64,000 nt of DNA from Streptomyces longisporoflavus (GCF_014649775.1 NZ_BMTR01000008.1:186001-250000); one strand, 5' to 3'; shown: positions 49,434 through 61,274, numbered from the stretch's first letter. Numbers and translations: made by a program. Notes: generated by a model from the letters alone, not told the origin.

Positions 49434-50483
49434 TTAGTATTCGATCCGGTCGCGATTCCCGATCCTCATGACGATCAGCGAGAACGCCATGCTGAGGACG
49501 AGGAGGACAACTCCGATGGAGGTGGCATAGCCGTACTGGCCGTCACGGAATCGTTCGTAGAGGAAGACCGGGGTCACCTTCAGGACGTGCTCGGGCACCA
49601 TGACAAGGACGATCGCGAACGAGTCGAGTGCCTGGATGCCCATATAGATCCAGCCCGTGCGGACGGTGTCCCAGATCAGCGGAAGCGTCACGCTGAAGAA
49701 GGTCCGCCCGCGGCCCGCGCCGTCGAGCAGCGCGGCCTCGTAGATGTCCTTGGGGATCGCGCCCATCGCGGCGGAGAAGAGCACCACGTAGAAGCCGACG
49801 AAGCTCCAGCAGAGCACGACGAGTACGGCGATGAGGGCGAGGGTGCGGTCGCCGCCGAGCCAGGCGGGGCCGTCGATGCCCACCTTGTCGAGGCCGCCGT
49901 TGATCAGACCGCTGTTGGTGTTGAGGACGCGGCCCCACACGACGGCGATGATGGCGACGGACAGGACCTGCGGGAAGAAGTAGACGACCTTGTAGAACGA
50001 CGAGCCCGCGACGCCCGCGATGGCCTGGCCCTTCCGGTGCCGGCCGCCCGAGGTGATCATGTAGGCGAAGAACATGCCGAGCATGAGCGTGACCACCGGG
50101 GCGATGACCGCGAGGGCGATGCTCATTTCGAGCGAGTCCCAGAAGCGCTCGTCGTTCCACATCTTCGTGAAGTTGTCGAACCCGATGAAGTTCGCCACCG
50201 GGCCGCCGGACCAGTCGGTGAACGAGTAGTAGATCGCCTGGACGAAGGGCGAGATGACGAACAGGGCGTAGAACGCCAGCGGCAGCCCCAGGAATCCGAT
50301 GATGAAGCGGTACTTGTCGAGCGTGCGATAGCGCCGGTCGTAGCGCACGCTCTCGGGGGTGAAGCGGGGCGGAAGGAGCACCGCCAGGAGGAACAGCAGC
50401 CCGTTCGGCGACTTGGGCCGGCCTGTCGGGTCCGGTGCCTTCTTCGGGGGTGGGGAATCGTCCACCCGGGTGTCAGTCTTCAC
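49434..50483 (-). CDS. ngcF: N-acetylglucosamine/chitobiose ABC permease NgcF
   Basis: A 349-residue MalF-type permease. After a Pro/Lys-rich cytoplasmic leader, RYRTLDKYRFIIGFLGLPLA opens helix 1. YYSFTDWSGGPVANFIGFDN and the EAA loop DIYEAALLDGAGRGRTFFSV near 250 are typical. I chose the GTG giving VKTDTRVDD because GGAG stands 5 nt upstream; another GTG 24 bp further up is in frame. It follows ngcE by 55 bp. Confidence 0.82.
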   Translation of the reverse strand: MKTDTRVDDSPPPKKAPDPTGRPKSPNGLLFLLAVLLPPRFTPESVRYDRRYRTLDKYRFIIGFLGLPLAFYALFVISPFVQAIYYSFTDWSGGPVANFIGFDNFTKMWNDERFWDSLEMSIALAVIAPVVTLMLGMFFAYMITSGGRHRKGQAIAGVAGSSFYKVVYFFPQVLSVAIIAVVWGRVLNTNSGLINGGLDKVGIDGPAWLGGDRTLALIAVLVVLCWSFVGFYVVLFSAAMGAIPKDIYEAALLDGAGRGRTFFSVTLPLIWDTVRTGWIYMGIQALDSFAIVLVMVPEHVLKVTPVFLYERFRDGQYGYATSIGVVLLVLSMAFSLIVMRIGNRDRIEY

Positions 50484-50538
50484 GCCACTCCGCCCCGCCT
50501 CGTTCACGTGCCCGCGTACTCGGTCGATCCGCCGCTGA

Positions 50539-51972
50539 TCAGGACTTCTTGACCTTGACGACGTCAGGGTCCTTGAGGATCCGGGCCCCGGCCTTCTCCA
50601 TGATGTCCATGGCCTGCTTGGTACCGATCTGGCCCAGCATGAACTTGGCGATCATGTTGTTGAAGTCCTCGCGGAACAGCTCGTTGTACCAGTCCATGTG
50701 CTTCGCGATGACGACGTTCTCGCCGGCGGCCTTGATCGCCGCCTGCACGCTCGCCACACCGTGCGGCAATTTCTGGCCGTCGATGGCTCCCTTGACCACC
50801 GGCAGGGCGGAGAGCTCCTTGAAGTTGTTCAGCGCGGCCTCCTTGCTGTACATCGCCCGCAGCCACTCCAGGCCGCCCTGCCGGTTCTGCGCCTTCTCGG
50901 GGACGACGTAGAACTCACCGGCCGGCGCGTTGATCGTGCCGAACGGCATCTTGTCGCCCGAGTCCAGTGACGGGCTCGGCCCGAACGACATCCCGAAGTC
51001 CTTCGGGGTGGTGTCCTTGGCCTCATTCTCCACCCAGGAACCGTTGGGCACGAAGACGCACTTGCCCCCCTTGGTCCAGGCGGTCTGCATCTCGGTGTGC
51101 GCCTCGGTGCCGTCGAAGCCGGTCAGGACGTACTTCTTGGCGACCAGCTCCTCCCAGGCCTCGAAGACGTCCTTGACCGCGTCGTTCTTCCAGGCGCCCG
51201 GCTCGAGGTAGTCCATGGCCGTGGTGATGTCGCGCCCCCCGCGCTGCGCGAACATCGTGTAGATGCTGAAGAACATGTACCGCGGGTGGCCGCCCGGATA
51301 GCTCCAGCCGTGGATGCCCTTGGCCTTGGCCTTCTTGCAGACGGCCAGCATCTCGTCCCAGGTCTTGGGGTACGCGGAATCCAGGCCCTCCTCGAGCAGC
51401 TTCTTGGAGTAGAAGGTGCCGTAGACCGTCAGCGAGATGCCGGCCTGGAAGGTGCCGGGGCCACCGAAATTACCGCTCGCCTCGACCGCCGGTTCGAGGA
51501 TGTCGCGCACCTTGACGCTCGGGTCGTCCCACGACGGCGCGTCGAGCAGCTCGGTGAGGTCCGCCACCTGCTTGTTGGAGACCAGCTTGCCGGGGTTCAT
51601 CTGGTCGGCGCCGGAGTTGTTGATGACGTCGGCCGTCGGGTTGCCGCGGACGATCTTCGGCTGGACCTGCGTGGCGATCTTCGTCGTCGACTTCTGGCCG
51701 GCGTCCGAGTCCGGGTACCGCTTCTTGTACATGTCGGTCACGAACTGGGCGTACTTGTCGCCGTAACCGCCGTTGAAGACGACCACGGCGAGCCCGGCGT
51801 CCGACTTCACGCCGAGCGGGTTCTTCTTGGACTTCTCGCCCTTCTCCGCCTTGTTCTCGTCCCCGCCGCCGCTCGCGCAGGAGCTCAGGGCGCCCACCGC
51901 CGGCACTGCGAGAAGGCTGGTGGCCGCCGCCCTCTTCATCACGTCACGACGATTGATGCTGGTGGATCCCAT
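50539..51972 (-). CDS. ngcE: N-acetylglucosamine/diacetylchitobiose-binding lipoprotein NgcE
   Basis: A 477-residue binding protein. The N-terminus MGSTSINRRDVMKRAAATSL combines a twin-arginine-like NRRDVMKR with lipobox ALSSCASGG, characteristic of NgcE. Further blocks are VVVFNGGYGDKYAQFVTDMY near 55, MYKKRYPDSD, HGWSYPGGHPRYMFF near 215 and CVFVPNGSWVENEAKDT near 305. It binds N-acetylglucosamine and diacetylchitobiose for NgcFG. A weaker dre-like site lies about 160 bp upstream, fitting DasR control. Confidence 0.87.
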   Translation of the reverse strand: MGSTSINRRDVMKRAAATSLLAVPAVGALSSCASGGGDENKAEKGEKSKKNPLGVKSDAGLAVVVFNGGYGDKYAQFVTDMYKKRYPDSDAGQKSTTKIATQVQPKIVRGNPTADVINNSGADQMNPGKLVSNKQVADLTELLDAPSWDDPSVKVRDILEPAVEASGNFGGPGTFQAGISLTVYGTFYSKKLLEEGLDSAYPKTWDEMLAVCKKAKAKGIHGWSYPGGHPRYMFFSIYTMFAQRGGRDITTAMDYLEPGAWKNDAVKDVFEAWEELVAKKYVLTGFDGTEAHTEMQTAWTKGGKCVFVPNGSWVENEAKDTTPKDFGMSFGPSPSLDSGDKMPFGTINAPAGEFYVVPEKAQNRQGGLEWLRAMYSKEAALNNFKELSALPVVKGAIDGQKLPHGVASVQAAIKAAGENVVIAKHMDWYNELFREDFNNMIAKFMLGQIGTKQAMDIMEKAGARILKDPDVVKVKKS

Positions 51973-52131
51973 GCTCAAGTCCTCGCCTTCTCCAGGACTC
52001 AGGCGGCGTACGGGGCTCCCGACAGCTCGCCAGTGGCGAAGGGCCCGACACCGCGGGTCAGTTGAAGCTTGGTGGTGCTGCACGTGCGTCAACTACATGG
52101 CAAGGGCTTGCACCCGCCACTCAGGGTGCCG

Positions 52132-52147
52132 ATAGGTATAGTCCACT
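52132..52147. promoter_or_regulatory. Weak dre-like DasR site before ngcE
   Basis: ATAGGTATAGTCCACT (complement AGTGGACTATACCTAT) matches 12 of 16 consensus positions and lies 160 bp before the ngcE start. Confidence 0.45.
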
Positions 52148-52492
52148 TCTCGGCAGCAGAGCAAGATCGAATGCAGCTTCGGCCAGCAGTCTTTCCCTAG
52201 TTGAGACCTCGCGGAGATACGGACTGGTTCGTTCACGGCGTGAGCAAATTCAGCCGGGGAAGTCGGCGGCGTCGGGACCCGTCGGCGCTTTCCCCTCACT
52301 GATCTTCCCTGGCCCCTCCTCGCTCCTCATTGGACTTTCTCCCCGGCCCCCTTGGACTTTCCCGGCACCATCTCCGGGGCGTCTCAGCTCACCTCCACCT
52401 CACCTCCGCCCCATCTTCAGCCCCACCGGCCCTTTCAACAGCCTTGACACCACCGGCAACTTGGCGCCCTACTGGACCTTGCGCAGCCATGT

Positions 52493-52504
52493 GACAACGT
52501 TGTC
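52493..52504. promoter_or_regulatory. LacI-type operator before the GH92 gene
   Basis: The perfect palindrome GACAACGTTGTC lies 26 bp before the start, inside the larger GTGACAACGTTGTCCAC. Its CG centre and ACAACGTTGT core are typical of LacI-family sites in Streptomyces, so the mannosidase is probably repressed without inducer. Confidence 0.55.
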
Positions 52505-52529
52505 CACACTTGCAGGGAGGGGCTCGGGG

Positions 52530-55500
52530 ATGCCGCACAGATCACGCAGACCTCGCTTCAGACACCATCGTTCGGCCGCGGTTCTCGGAGCAGCCGCGTT
52601 CACGCTCGTCGCGACGGCGCAGGGCGCCGCCGTGGCCAAGCCGGAGAAACCACCCAAAGCAGCAAGGGAGTTCGTTTCTTCGTTCGAAGAGGGCGATGTC
52701 CAGCCGGACTGGCTGAACACCGTGGAGACCGGGCCAGACGGCAAGAAGAAGACCGCCGGCGTCAACGGAGCGTTCAGCGCGGGCATCCCCGGCAGTGTGA
52801 ACGACCACGTCACCGCGGTCCGCGCCAGCGGCGAGAACGCCGGCGGCGGCGAGGTCAAGGAGAACCTGGTCGACGGTGAGCCCACCAGCAAGTGGCTGAC
52901 CTTCGCGCCCACCGGCTGGGTCGAGTTCGACCTCGACGAGCCCGCCAAGGTCATCACGTACGCGCTCACGTCGGCGAACGACCACGACGAGCGCGACCCC
53001 AAGGACTGGAAGCTGCAGGGCTCCACGGACGGCAAGGACTGGAAGGACCTCGACACCCGCAAGGGCGAGGCGTTCGACAAGCGGCACCAGACGAAGAAGT
53101 ACGACTTCGAGAACGACACCGCGTACGCCCACTACCGCCTGGACGTCACGGCCAACAACGGCGCGTCGGACGCCCTCCAGCTCGCCGACGTCCAGCTCAG
53201 CGTCGGCGGCAGCGAGAGCCCCGTCCCCGAGGACATGCTCTCCCTCGTGGACCGCGGCCCCAGCGGCTCGCCGACCGCGAAGTCGGGCGCCGGGTTCACC
53301 GGCAAGCGCGCCCTGCGCTACGCGGGCACCCACAAGGCGGACGCCCGCGGTTACTCGTACAACAAGGTCTTCGACGTGAACGTCTCGGTGCGGCGTGACA
53401 CCGAGCTTTCGTACCGGATCTTCCCCGCCATGGCCGAGGGCGACCTCGACTACGACGCCACGAACGTGTCCGTGGACCTCGCCTTCACCGACGGCACCTA
53501 TCTGAGTGACCTCAAGGCCGTGGACCAGCACGGTTTCGCGCTGACCCCGCAGGGCCAGGGCGCCGCCAAGGGCCTCTACGTCAACCAGTGGAACAACGTC
53601 GCCGCGCGGATCGGGCAGGTCGCGCGCGGCAAGACCGTCGACCGGGTGCTGGTCGCGTACGACTCCCCCAAGGGTCCGGCGAAGTTCCGCGGCTGGGTGG
53701 ACGACGTCTCCCTGAAGGAGAAGGCCCCGGCGAAGCCGAAGGCCCACCCCTCGGACTACGCGGACACCACCCGCGGCACGAACTCCAGCGGCGGCTTCTC
53801 GCGCGGCAACACCTTCCCCGCGACCGCCGTACCGCACGGCTTCAACTTCTGGACGCCCGTCACCAACGCGGGCTCCCTGAGCTGGCTCTACGACTACGCG
53901 CGCGGCAACAACGCGGACAACCTGCCGACCATTCAGGCGTTCAGCGCGAGCCACGAGCCGAGCCCCTGGATGGGCGACCGGCAGACCTTCCAGATGATGC
54001 CGTCGGTCGACAAGGACACCCCGTCCGCGTCCCGCACCAAGCGCGCGCTGCCCTTCAAGCACGAGAACGAGACGGCGCGCCCGCACTACTACGGCGTGAC
54101 GTTCGAGAACGGTCTGAAGGCCGAGATGGCCCCGACCGACCACGCCGCGATGATGAAGTTCACCTATCCCGGTGACGACGCGAGCGTCATATTCGACAAC
54201 GTATCGGAGAAGGGCGGCCTGACCCTCGACGAGGAGAGCGGCGTCGTCAGCGGCTTCTCGGACGTCAAGTCCGGCCTCTCCACCGGTGCCACGCGCCTCT
54301 TCGTCTACGGCACCTTCGACGCGCCCGTCACCGCGGGCGGCAAGCTGGAGGGCGGCGGTGGCGGTGACGTCACCGGCTATCTGCGCTTCGAGCCGGGCAA
54401 GGACCGCACGGTCAATCTGCGCCTCGCGACCTCGCTCATCAGCCTCGACCAGGCCAAGGCGAACCTGAACAGCGAGATCCCGTCCGGCACCTCCTTCGAG
54501 CGCGTGAAGAACCGCGCGCAGAAGAGCTGGGACGACATCCTCGGCAAGGTCGAGGTGGAGGGCGCGAGCGAGGGCCAGCGCACCAGCCTCTACTCCTCCC
54601 TCTACCGCCTCTACCTCTACCCCAACTCGGGGTTCGAGAAGGTCACGTCGGCGGACGGCAAGTCGAAGTACCAGTACGCCTCGCCCTTCTCGCCGCAGAC
54701 GGGTCCCGACACCCCGACCCACACCGGCGCGAAGATCGTCGACGGCAAGCCGTACGTCAACAACGGCTTCTGGGACACGTATCGCACGACTTGGCCCGCC
54801 TACTCGCTCCTCACGCCGAAGAAGGCCGGTGAGCTGGTCGACGGCTTCGTGCAGCAGTACAAGGACGGCGGCTGGACGTCCCGCTGGTCGTCGCCCGGCT
54901 ACGCCGACCTGATGACGGGCACCTCCTCGGACGTGGCGTTCGCCGACGCGTACGTCAAGGGCGTGGACTTCGACGCGAAGGACGCGTACGACGCGGCCGT
55001 GAAGAACGCGACCGTCGTGCCGCCGAGCTCGGGCGTCGGCCGCAAGGGCATGGAGACCTCGCCCTTCCTCGGCTACACCCCCAGCGAGACGCACGAGGGC
55101 CTGTCCTGGGCCCTTGAGGGCTACCTCAACGACTACGGCATCTCCCGCATGGGCGAGGCCCTCTACAAGAAGACGGGCGAGAAGCGCTACAAGGAGGAGT
55201 CGGAGTACTTCCTCAACCGCGCCCGCGACTACGTCCACCTCTTCGACGGCAAGGCGGCCGGTGAAGGGTTCTTCCAGGGCAAGAACAAGAAGGGCGACTG
55301 GCGCGTCCCGTCCGACAAGTTCGATCCGCGCGTGTGGGGCTACGACTACACCGAGACGAACGCCTGGGGCTACGCCTTCACCGCCCCGCAGGACTCGCGC
55401 GGCCTCGCCAACCTCTACGGCGGCCGCAAGGGCCTCGGCGACAAGCTGGACAAGTACTTCGCCACCCCGGAGACCGGCTCCGCCGAGTTCGCGGGCTCCT

Positions 55501-56390
55501 ACGGAGGTGTCATCCACGAGATGACCGAGGCGCGCGACGTACGCATGGGCATGTACGGGCACTCCAACCAGGTCGCCCATCACGCCGCCTACATGTACGA
55601 CGCGGCCGGTGAGCCGTCCAAGACGCAGGAGAAGGTCCGCGAGGTCCTCTCCCGCCTCTACACGGGCAGCGAGATCGGGCAGGGCTACCACGGCGACGAG
55701 GACAACGGCGAACAGTCGGCCTGGTACCTCTTCTCCTCGCTCGGCTTCTATCCGCTGGTCATGGGCAGCGGCGAGTACGCGATCGGTTCGCCGCAGTTCA
55801 CCAAGATGACCGTGCACCTGGACAACGGCCGCGATTTGGTCGTCAAGGCGCCGAAGAACAGCGCGAAGAACATCTACGTGCAGGGCCTGAAGGTCAACGG
55901 CAAGAAGTGGACCTCCACGGCGCTCCCCCACAAGGAGATCGCGCGCGGCGGTGTCCTGGAGTTCGACATGGGCTCCAAGCCCTCGTCGTGGGGCACCGGC
56001 AAGAACGCCCAGCCCACGTCCGTCACGCAGGACGACAAGGTGCCGTCGCCGCGCGGTGACGCCATCAAGGGTGACGGCGCGCTCTTCGACAACACCTCGG
56101 CCACGGACGCCACTTCGGCCTCCGTGGAGCTGCCGGTCGCCAAGGCGACGAAGGCGGTCCAGTACACGCTGACCTCGTCGTCCGACAAGGCGAAGGCGCC
56201 GCGCGGCTGGGTGCTCGAAGGCTCCGCCGACGGCGAGAAGTGGACCCAACTGGACAAGCGCTCCGGGGAGTCCTTCGCCTGGGACAAGCAGACACGGGCG
56301 TTCACCGTGGACAAGCCGGGTGAGTACGCGCACTACCGGCTCGTCCTCGACGGTTCGGCGACGCTCGCGGAGGTCGAGCTCCTGAGCTGA
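52530..56390 (+). CDS. Secreted GH92 alpha-mannosidase with two F5/8-type domains
   Basis: A 1286-residue exported glycosidase. A signal peptide covers about 1-42. An F5/8 type C (discoidin) domain follows at about 75-215 (WVEFDLDEPAKVITYALTSA, DWKLQGSTDGKDW). The GH92 N-terminal domain begins near 405 (NSSGGFSRGNTFPATAVPHG), and the alpha/alpha-barrel holds GFWDTYRTTWPAYSLL near 746, GHSNQVAHHAAYMY near 1010 and GYHGDEDNGEQSAWYLF near 1052, the catalytic and calcium-binding signatures. A second F5/8 domain ends the protein (about 1175-1286). GH92 enzymes are calcium-dependent exo-alpha-mannosidases acting on mannans and N-glycans. GGGAGG lies 9 nt before the ATG. Confidence 0.92.
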   Translation: MPHRSRRPRFRHHRSAAVLGAAAFTLVATAQGAAVAKPEKPPKAAREFVSSFEEGDVQPDWLNTVETGPDGKKKTAGVNGAFSAGIPGSVNDHVTAVRASGENAGGGEVKENLVDGEPTSKWLTFAPTGWVEFDLDEPAKVITYALTSANDHDERDPKDWKLQGSTDGKDWKDLDTRKGEAFDKRHQTKKYDFENDTAYAHYRLDVTANNGASDALQLADVQLSVGGSESPVPEDMLSLVDRGPSGSPTAKSGAGFTGKRALRYAGTHKADARGYSYNKVFDVNVSVRRDTELSYRIFPAMAEGDLDYDATNVSVDLAFTDGTYLSDLKAVDQHGFALTPQGQGAAKGLYVNQWNNVAARIGQVARGKTVDRVLVAYDSPKGPAKFRGWVDDVSLKEKAPAKPKAHPSDYADTTRGTNSSGGFSRGNTFPATAVPHGFNFWTPVTNAGSLSWLYDYARGNNADNLPTIQAFSASHEPSPWMGDRQTFQMMPSVDKDTPSASRTKRALPFKHENETARPHYYGVTFENGLKAEMAPTDHAAMMKFTYPGDDASVIFDNVSEKGGLTLDEESGVVSGFSDVKSGLSTGATRLFVYGTFDAPVTAGGKLEGGGGGDVTGYLRFEPGKDRTVNLRLATSLISLDQAKANLNSEIPSGTSFERVKNRAQKSWDDILGKVEVEGASEGQRTSLYSSLYRLYLYPNSGFEKVTSADGKSKYQYASPFSPQTGPDTPTHTGAKIVDGKPYVNNGFWDTYRTTWPAYSLLTPKKAGELVDGFVQQYKDGGWTSRWSSPGYADLMTGTSSDVAFADAYVKGVDFDAKDAYDAAVKNATVVPPSSGVGRKGMETSPFLGYTPSETHEGLSWALEGYLNDYGISRMGEALYKKTGEKRYKEESEYFLNRARDYVHLFDGKAAGEGFFQGKNKKGDWRVPSDKFDPRVWGYDYTETNAWGYAFTAPQDSRGLANLYGGRKGLGDKLDKYFATPETGSAEFAGSYGGVIHEMTEARDVRMGMYGHSNQVAHHAAYMYDAAGEPSKTQEKVREVLSRLYTGSEIGQGYHGDEDNGEQSAWYLFSSLGFYPLVMGSGEYAIGSPQFTKMTVHLDNGRDLVVKAPKNSAKNIYVQGLKVNGKKWTSTALPHKEIARGGVLEFDMGSKPSSWGTGKNAQPTSVTQDDKVPSPRGDAIKGDGALFDNTSATDATSASVELPVAKATKAVQYTLTSSSDKAKAPRGWVLEGSADGEKWTQLDKRSGESFAWDKQTRAFTVDKPGEYAHYRLVLDGSATLAEVELLS

Positions 56391-56406
56391 TCCGTCTGCC
56401 GTGAAC

Positions 56407-56442
56407 GAGGGGGCGGGGGTGCGTGCGCACTCCCGCCCCCTC
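56407..56442 (+). terminator. GH92 terminator
   Basis: Perfect 11-bp arms (GAGGGGGCGGG/CCCGCCCCCTC) with an inner GTGC/GCAC stem, followed by TCTCGTTTCG, 16 bp past the stop. Confidence 0.8.
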
Positions 56443-56543
56443 TCGTTTCGAGTGACCGTCGCGTGACCGGCACGACAGGGCCGCTCGGAAGCATCACAGC
56501 TGTGCGGAAGACCCGCGACGGAGAACCAGAAGGAGACCAGCGC

Positions 56544-56894
56544 ATGAACAAGACCCGCCGCCTCACCAGGCTCGTGCTCAAGCTCGCAGCAGTGGCGACC
56601 GCCGCGCTGCCGGCGCTCGCCGTGGCGCCGGGCGCGGCGGCCGCACAGCAGGTGCCGGCCGCCGCGCCCCCCAACGTCCTCAGTTGCACCACGGACACCG
56701 ACGGGTACTGGGGGCACGCGCACTGCACCAACAACAGCAATGTCGTGACGGCCTTCCGCGTCACGGTGGTCTGCGGCCACTGGCCGGACACCACCGGCGA
56801 GTGGAAGACGCTGAACCCGGGCGCGTCCGACGTGTCGAGCGCTCGCTGCTTCGGCGGCTCGGGGGTCGGGAGCGTGGGCTGGGAGGAGGGCTGA
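56544..56894 (+). CDS. Small secreted protein of unknown function
   Basis: A 116-residue protein whose signal peptide ends near AAAAQQ (about residue 38). The mature part of about 78 residues has four cysteines (SCTTDTDGYWGHAHCTN, RVTVVCGHWP, SARCFGG), probably two disulfides. I do not recognise a family; similar small Cys-bonded exported proteins are common in Streptomyces. AAGGAG lies 8 nt before the ATG MNKTRRL. It stands alone between the GH92 and VOC genes. Confidence 0.7.
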   Translation: MNKTRRLTRLVLKLAAVATAALPALAVAPGAAAAQQVPAAAPPNVLSCTTDTDGYWGHAHCTNNSNVVTAFRVTVVCGHWPDTTGEWKTLNPGASDVSSARCFGGSGVGSVGWEEG

Positions 56895-57027
56895 TCGTCC
56901 GGTGCTCCCGGCCGGAACAGCTCGACAGCGCGATGTCGTCGTGCCTAAGATCCACGGCGACATCGCGTGCCGGTCACCGACCGGGTGAGGCATGGAGGTG
57001 TCGGGAGATGCCTTCTGGAGGCATTCC

Positions 57028-57417
57028 TTGTCGGTAGAGCTGAACCACACGATCATCCACGCCCGGGACAACCGGGAATCCGCGGAGTTCCTCACGGACC
57101 TGCTGGGCCTTGAGATCACCTCGGAATGGGGCCCGTTCATCGCGGTGGAGCTGGGCAACGGAGTCACCCTGGACTTCGCCACCGTCCCCGCGGAGCACCT
57201 CACCCCGCAGCACTACGCCTTCCTTGTCTCCGAGGACGAGTTCACGACGGCGTACGAGAAGATCAGGGCGCGCGGCATCGAGCACTGGGCCGACCCGCAC
57301 CAGCAGCAGCCGGGTGAGATCAACACCAATGACGGCGGGCGCGGGGTCTATTTCCTGGACCCGGCGTCGCACGCGATGGAACTGATCACGGTGCCGTACG
57401 GCGGCTTCCCCGGGTAG
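57028..57417 (+). CDS. VOC (glyoxalase/bleomycin-resistance-like) family protein
   Basis: A 129-residue VOC protein. HTIIHARDNRESAEFLTDLL at the start, WGPFIAVELGNGVTLDFAT, HYAFLVSEDEFTTAYEKIRA and GRGVYFLDPASHAMELITVP give a full paired beta-alpha-beta fold with metal-ligand His10 and Glu near the C-terminus. I chose the TTG start because GGAGG is 6 nt upstream and the fold begins there; an in-frame ATG 36 bp earlier is less well supported. Confidence 0.75.
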   Translation: MSVELNHTIIHARDNRESAEFLTDLLGLEITSEWGPFIAVELGNGVTLDFATVPAEHLTPQHYAFLVSEDEFTTAYEKIRARGIEHWADPHQQQPGEINTNDGGRGVYFLDPASHAMELITVPYGGFPG

Positions 57418-57432
57418 CCCCCTGGAACGACC

Positions 57433-57470
57433 GAGGGCCGCACCCCGTCGTGAGACGGGGTGCGGCCCTC
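57433..57470. terminator. Bidirectional terminator between VOC gene and acnA
   Basis: A 17-bp perfect stem (left arm GAGGGCCGCACCCCGTC) with a GTGA loop, serving both convergent genes. Confidence 0.9.
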
Positions 57471-57490
57471 AACTGCTGCTGCCGGTCAGG

Positions 57491-60205
<2,715 letters not shown>

Positions 60206-60272
60206 GACAGTCTCCTTCAGATTTTTTCGCGCGTTCCGTACATCCTGCCGCCACGACTCCTCGTCGGTCCGC

Positions 60273-60303
60273 TAAGGTAAGGCTTAGTTAGGTAACCCTT
60301 ACC
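60273..60303. promoter_or_regulatory. Possible iron box (DmdR/IdeR-like) at the acnA promoter
   Basis: TAAGGTAAGGCTTAGTTAG (60273-60291) matches the DmdR consensus TTAGGTTAGGCTNACCTAA at 13 of 19 positions. It overlaps an inverted repeat GGTAAGG-N14-CCTTACC (60276-60303), 68-98 bp before acnA. Confidence 0.45.
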
Positions 60304-60362
60304 GGGTGGCGGCTTCTGGTGCGCCTCGGCAGATATCTCGATGTCGAGATAACTCTAGTACA

Positions 60363-60990
60363 TCACCCACGAGTACGACGAGGCGCGCCAGCCTGCCCGC
60401 ACGTCGGGGGCAGCACCGAGAACTCCAGAGCGCGCAGCCGGCGCGGGTCCGCGATCACCTCGTACGCGGCCACGCGCCCGTCCTCGACCCTGATCGCCAG
60501 GGCGAGGACCAGCCGTCCGTACGGCGCCACGACCAGGCCCACCGTGCCGTTGACGAGCGCGGCCTCCGCGAAGCGGGCGTTGTTCCTGAGGACCACCGTC
60601 TCCTCGGCCACGGCCCGTGCGCCGCGCAGCACCTCGGTGAGGTCGGCGGTGCGTACGACATCGGGGGCCAGGACGGTGAGCAGCGCTTCCAGGTCGCCGC
60701 TGCGGGCGGCCCCGAGGAAGGCGTCGACGACACGCCGGTCCTCCGCGAGCCCGGGGGCGGCAAGCACCTCCGGCGGCCCCTGGACCTTGTGGCGGGCGCG
60801 GCTCGCGAGCTTCTTCGCGGCCACCGGAGTGCGCTCCACGATCGGGGCGATCTGCGTGAACGGCACGGCGAACAGGTCGTGCAGCACGAAGGCGACACGT
60901 TCGGCGGGCCCCAGTGTGTCGAGAACCACAAGCAGCGCGCGGCCCACGGAGTCGGCGAGGAGCACTTCCTCCTCCGGGCCCTCCGGGCCG
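60363..60990 (-). pseudogene. 3' remnant of a SnoaL-tailed ECF sigma factor
   Basis: The minus frame reads ADSVGRALLVVLDTLGPAER and HDLFAVPFTQIAPIVERTPV, a sigma-70 region 4, then a SnoaL-like domain (DVVRTADLTEVLRGARAVAE, ALVNGTVGLVVAPYGRLVLA, VIADPRRLRALEFSVL). About the first 100 residues, with the region 2 that binds the -10 element, are missing: coding similarity stops at about 60990 and the sequence becomes part of an alkene reductase read on the other strand. Without region 2 it cannot act as a normal sigma factor. Confidence 0.7.
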
Positions 60991-61019
60991 CCGCCCTCGC
61001 CGGGCCGGACGAGACCCCC

Positions 61020-61274
61020 GGTTTCACGGCGTTCGCGCGCTACCGGGAGCGGTTCGGCGGGCCGCTGATCGCGAACAACGGCTTCGACGGGGACTCCGCG
61101 AACGCCCTCGTCGAGGCGGGGCTCGCCGACGCCGTCTCCTTCGCCACGCACTTCGTCGCCAACCCCGATCTGGTCAGCCGCTTCGCCCTGGGGCGCGAGC
61201 TGGCCGACGGGGACCCCGCCACGTACTACCGGGGCGGCGCGGAGGGCTACGTCGACTATCCGGCGGCGGGCTGA
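61020..61274 (+). pseudogene. 3' remnant of an alkene reductase (Old Yellow Enzyme family)
   Basis: The plus frame gives 84 residues to a stop: GFTAFARYRERFGGPLIANN, ANALVEAGLADAVSFATHFV, NPDLVSRFALGRELADGDPA and YYRGGAEGYVDYPAAG. This is the FMN-binding C-terminal end of N-ethylmaleimide-reductase-type Old Yellow Enzymes. About 270 N-terminal residues are missing. The remnant begins where the sigma-factor remnant ends, and its last 19 bp overlap the 3' end of the LacI gene. Confidence 0.75.

Larger units (their letters stand above)
51973..52529. other. Long divergent intergenic region between ngcE and the GH92 gene
   Basis: 557 bp without a credible gene. It holds the ngcE promoter region with a dre-like site, a TTGACA at 52444-52449 that may belong to the GH92 promoter, and a 12-bp operator palindrome near the GH92 start. 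The stretch 52270-52440 is Pro/Leu/Ser-codon-like (CCCC, TCCTC runs) but lacks a start or codon bias. I see nothing else in it. Confidence 0.6.

Noticed and set aside
52093..52299. 68-residue minus-strand frame between ngcE and the GH92 gene
   Set aside because: Low GC bias in third positions, no ribosome-binding site, no recognisable motif.
52542..57203. 1553-residue minus-strand open frame opposite the GH92 gene
   Set aside because: Antisense shadow from GC third-position bias: Val/Arg/Gly-rich with no domain; the plus strand has clear GH92 signatures.
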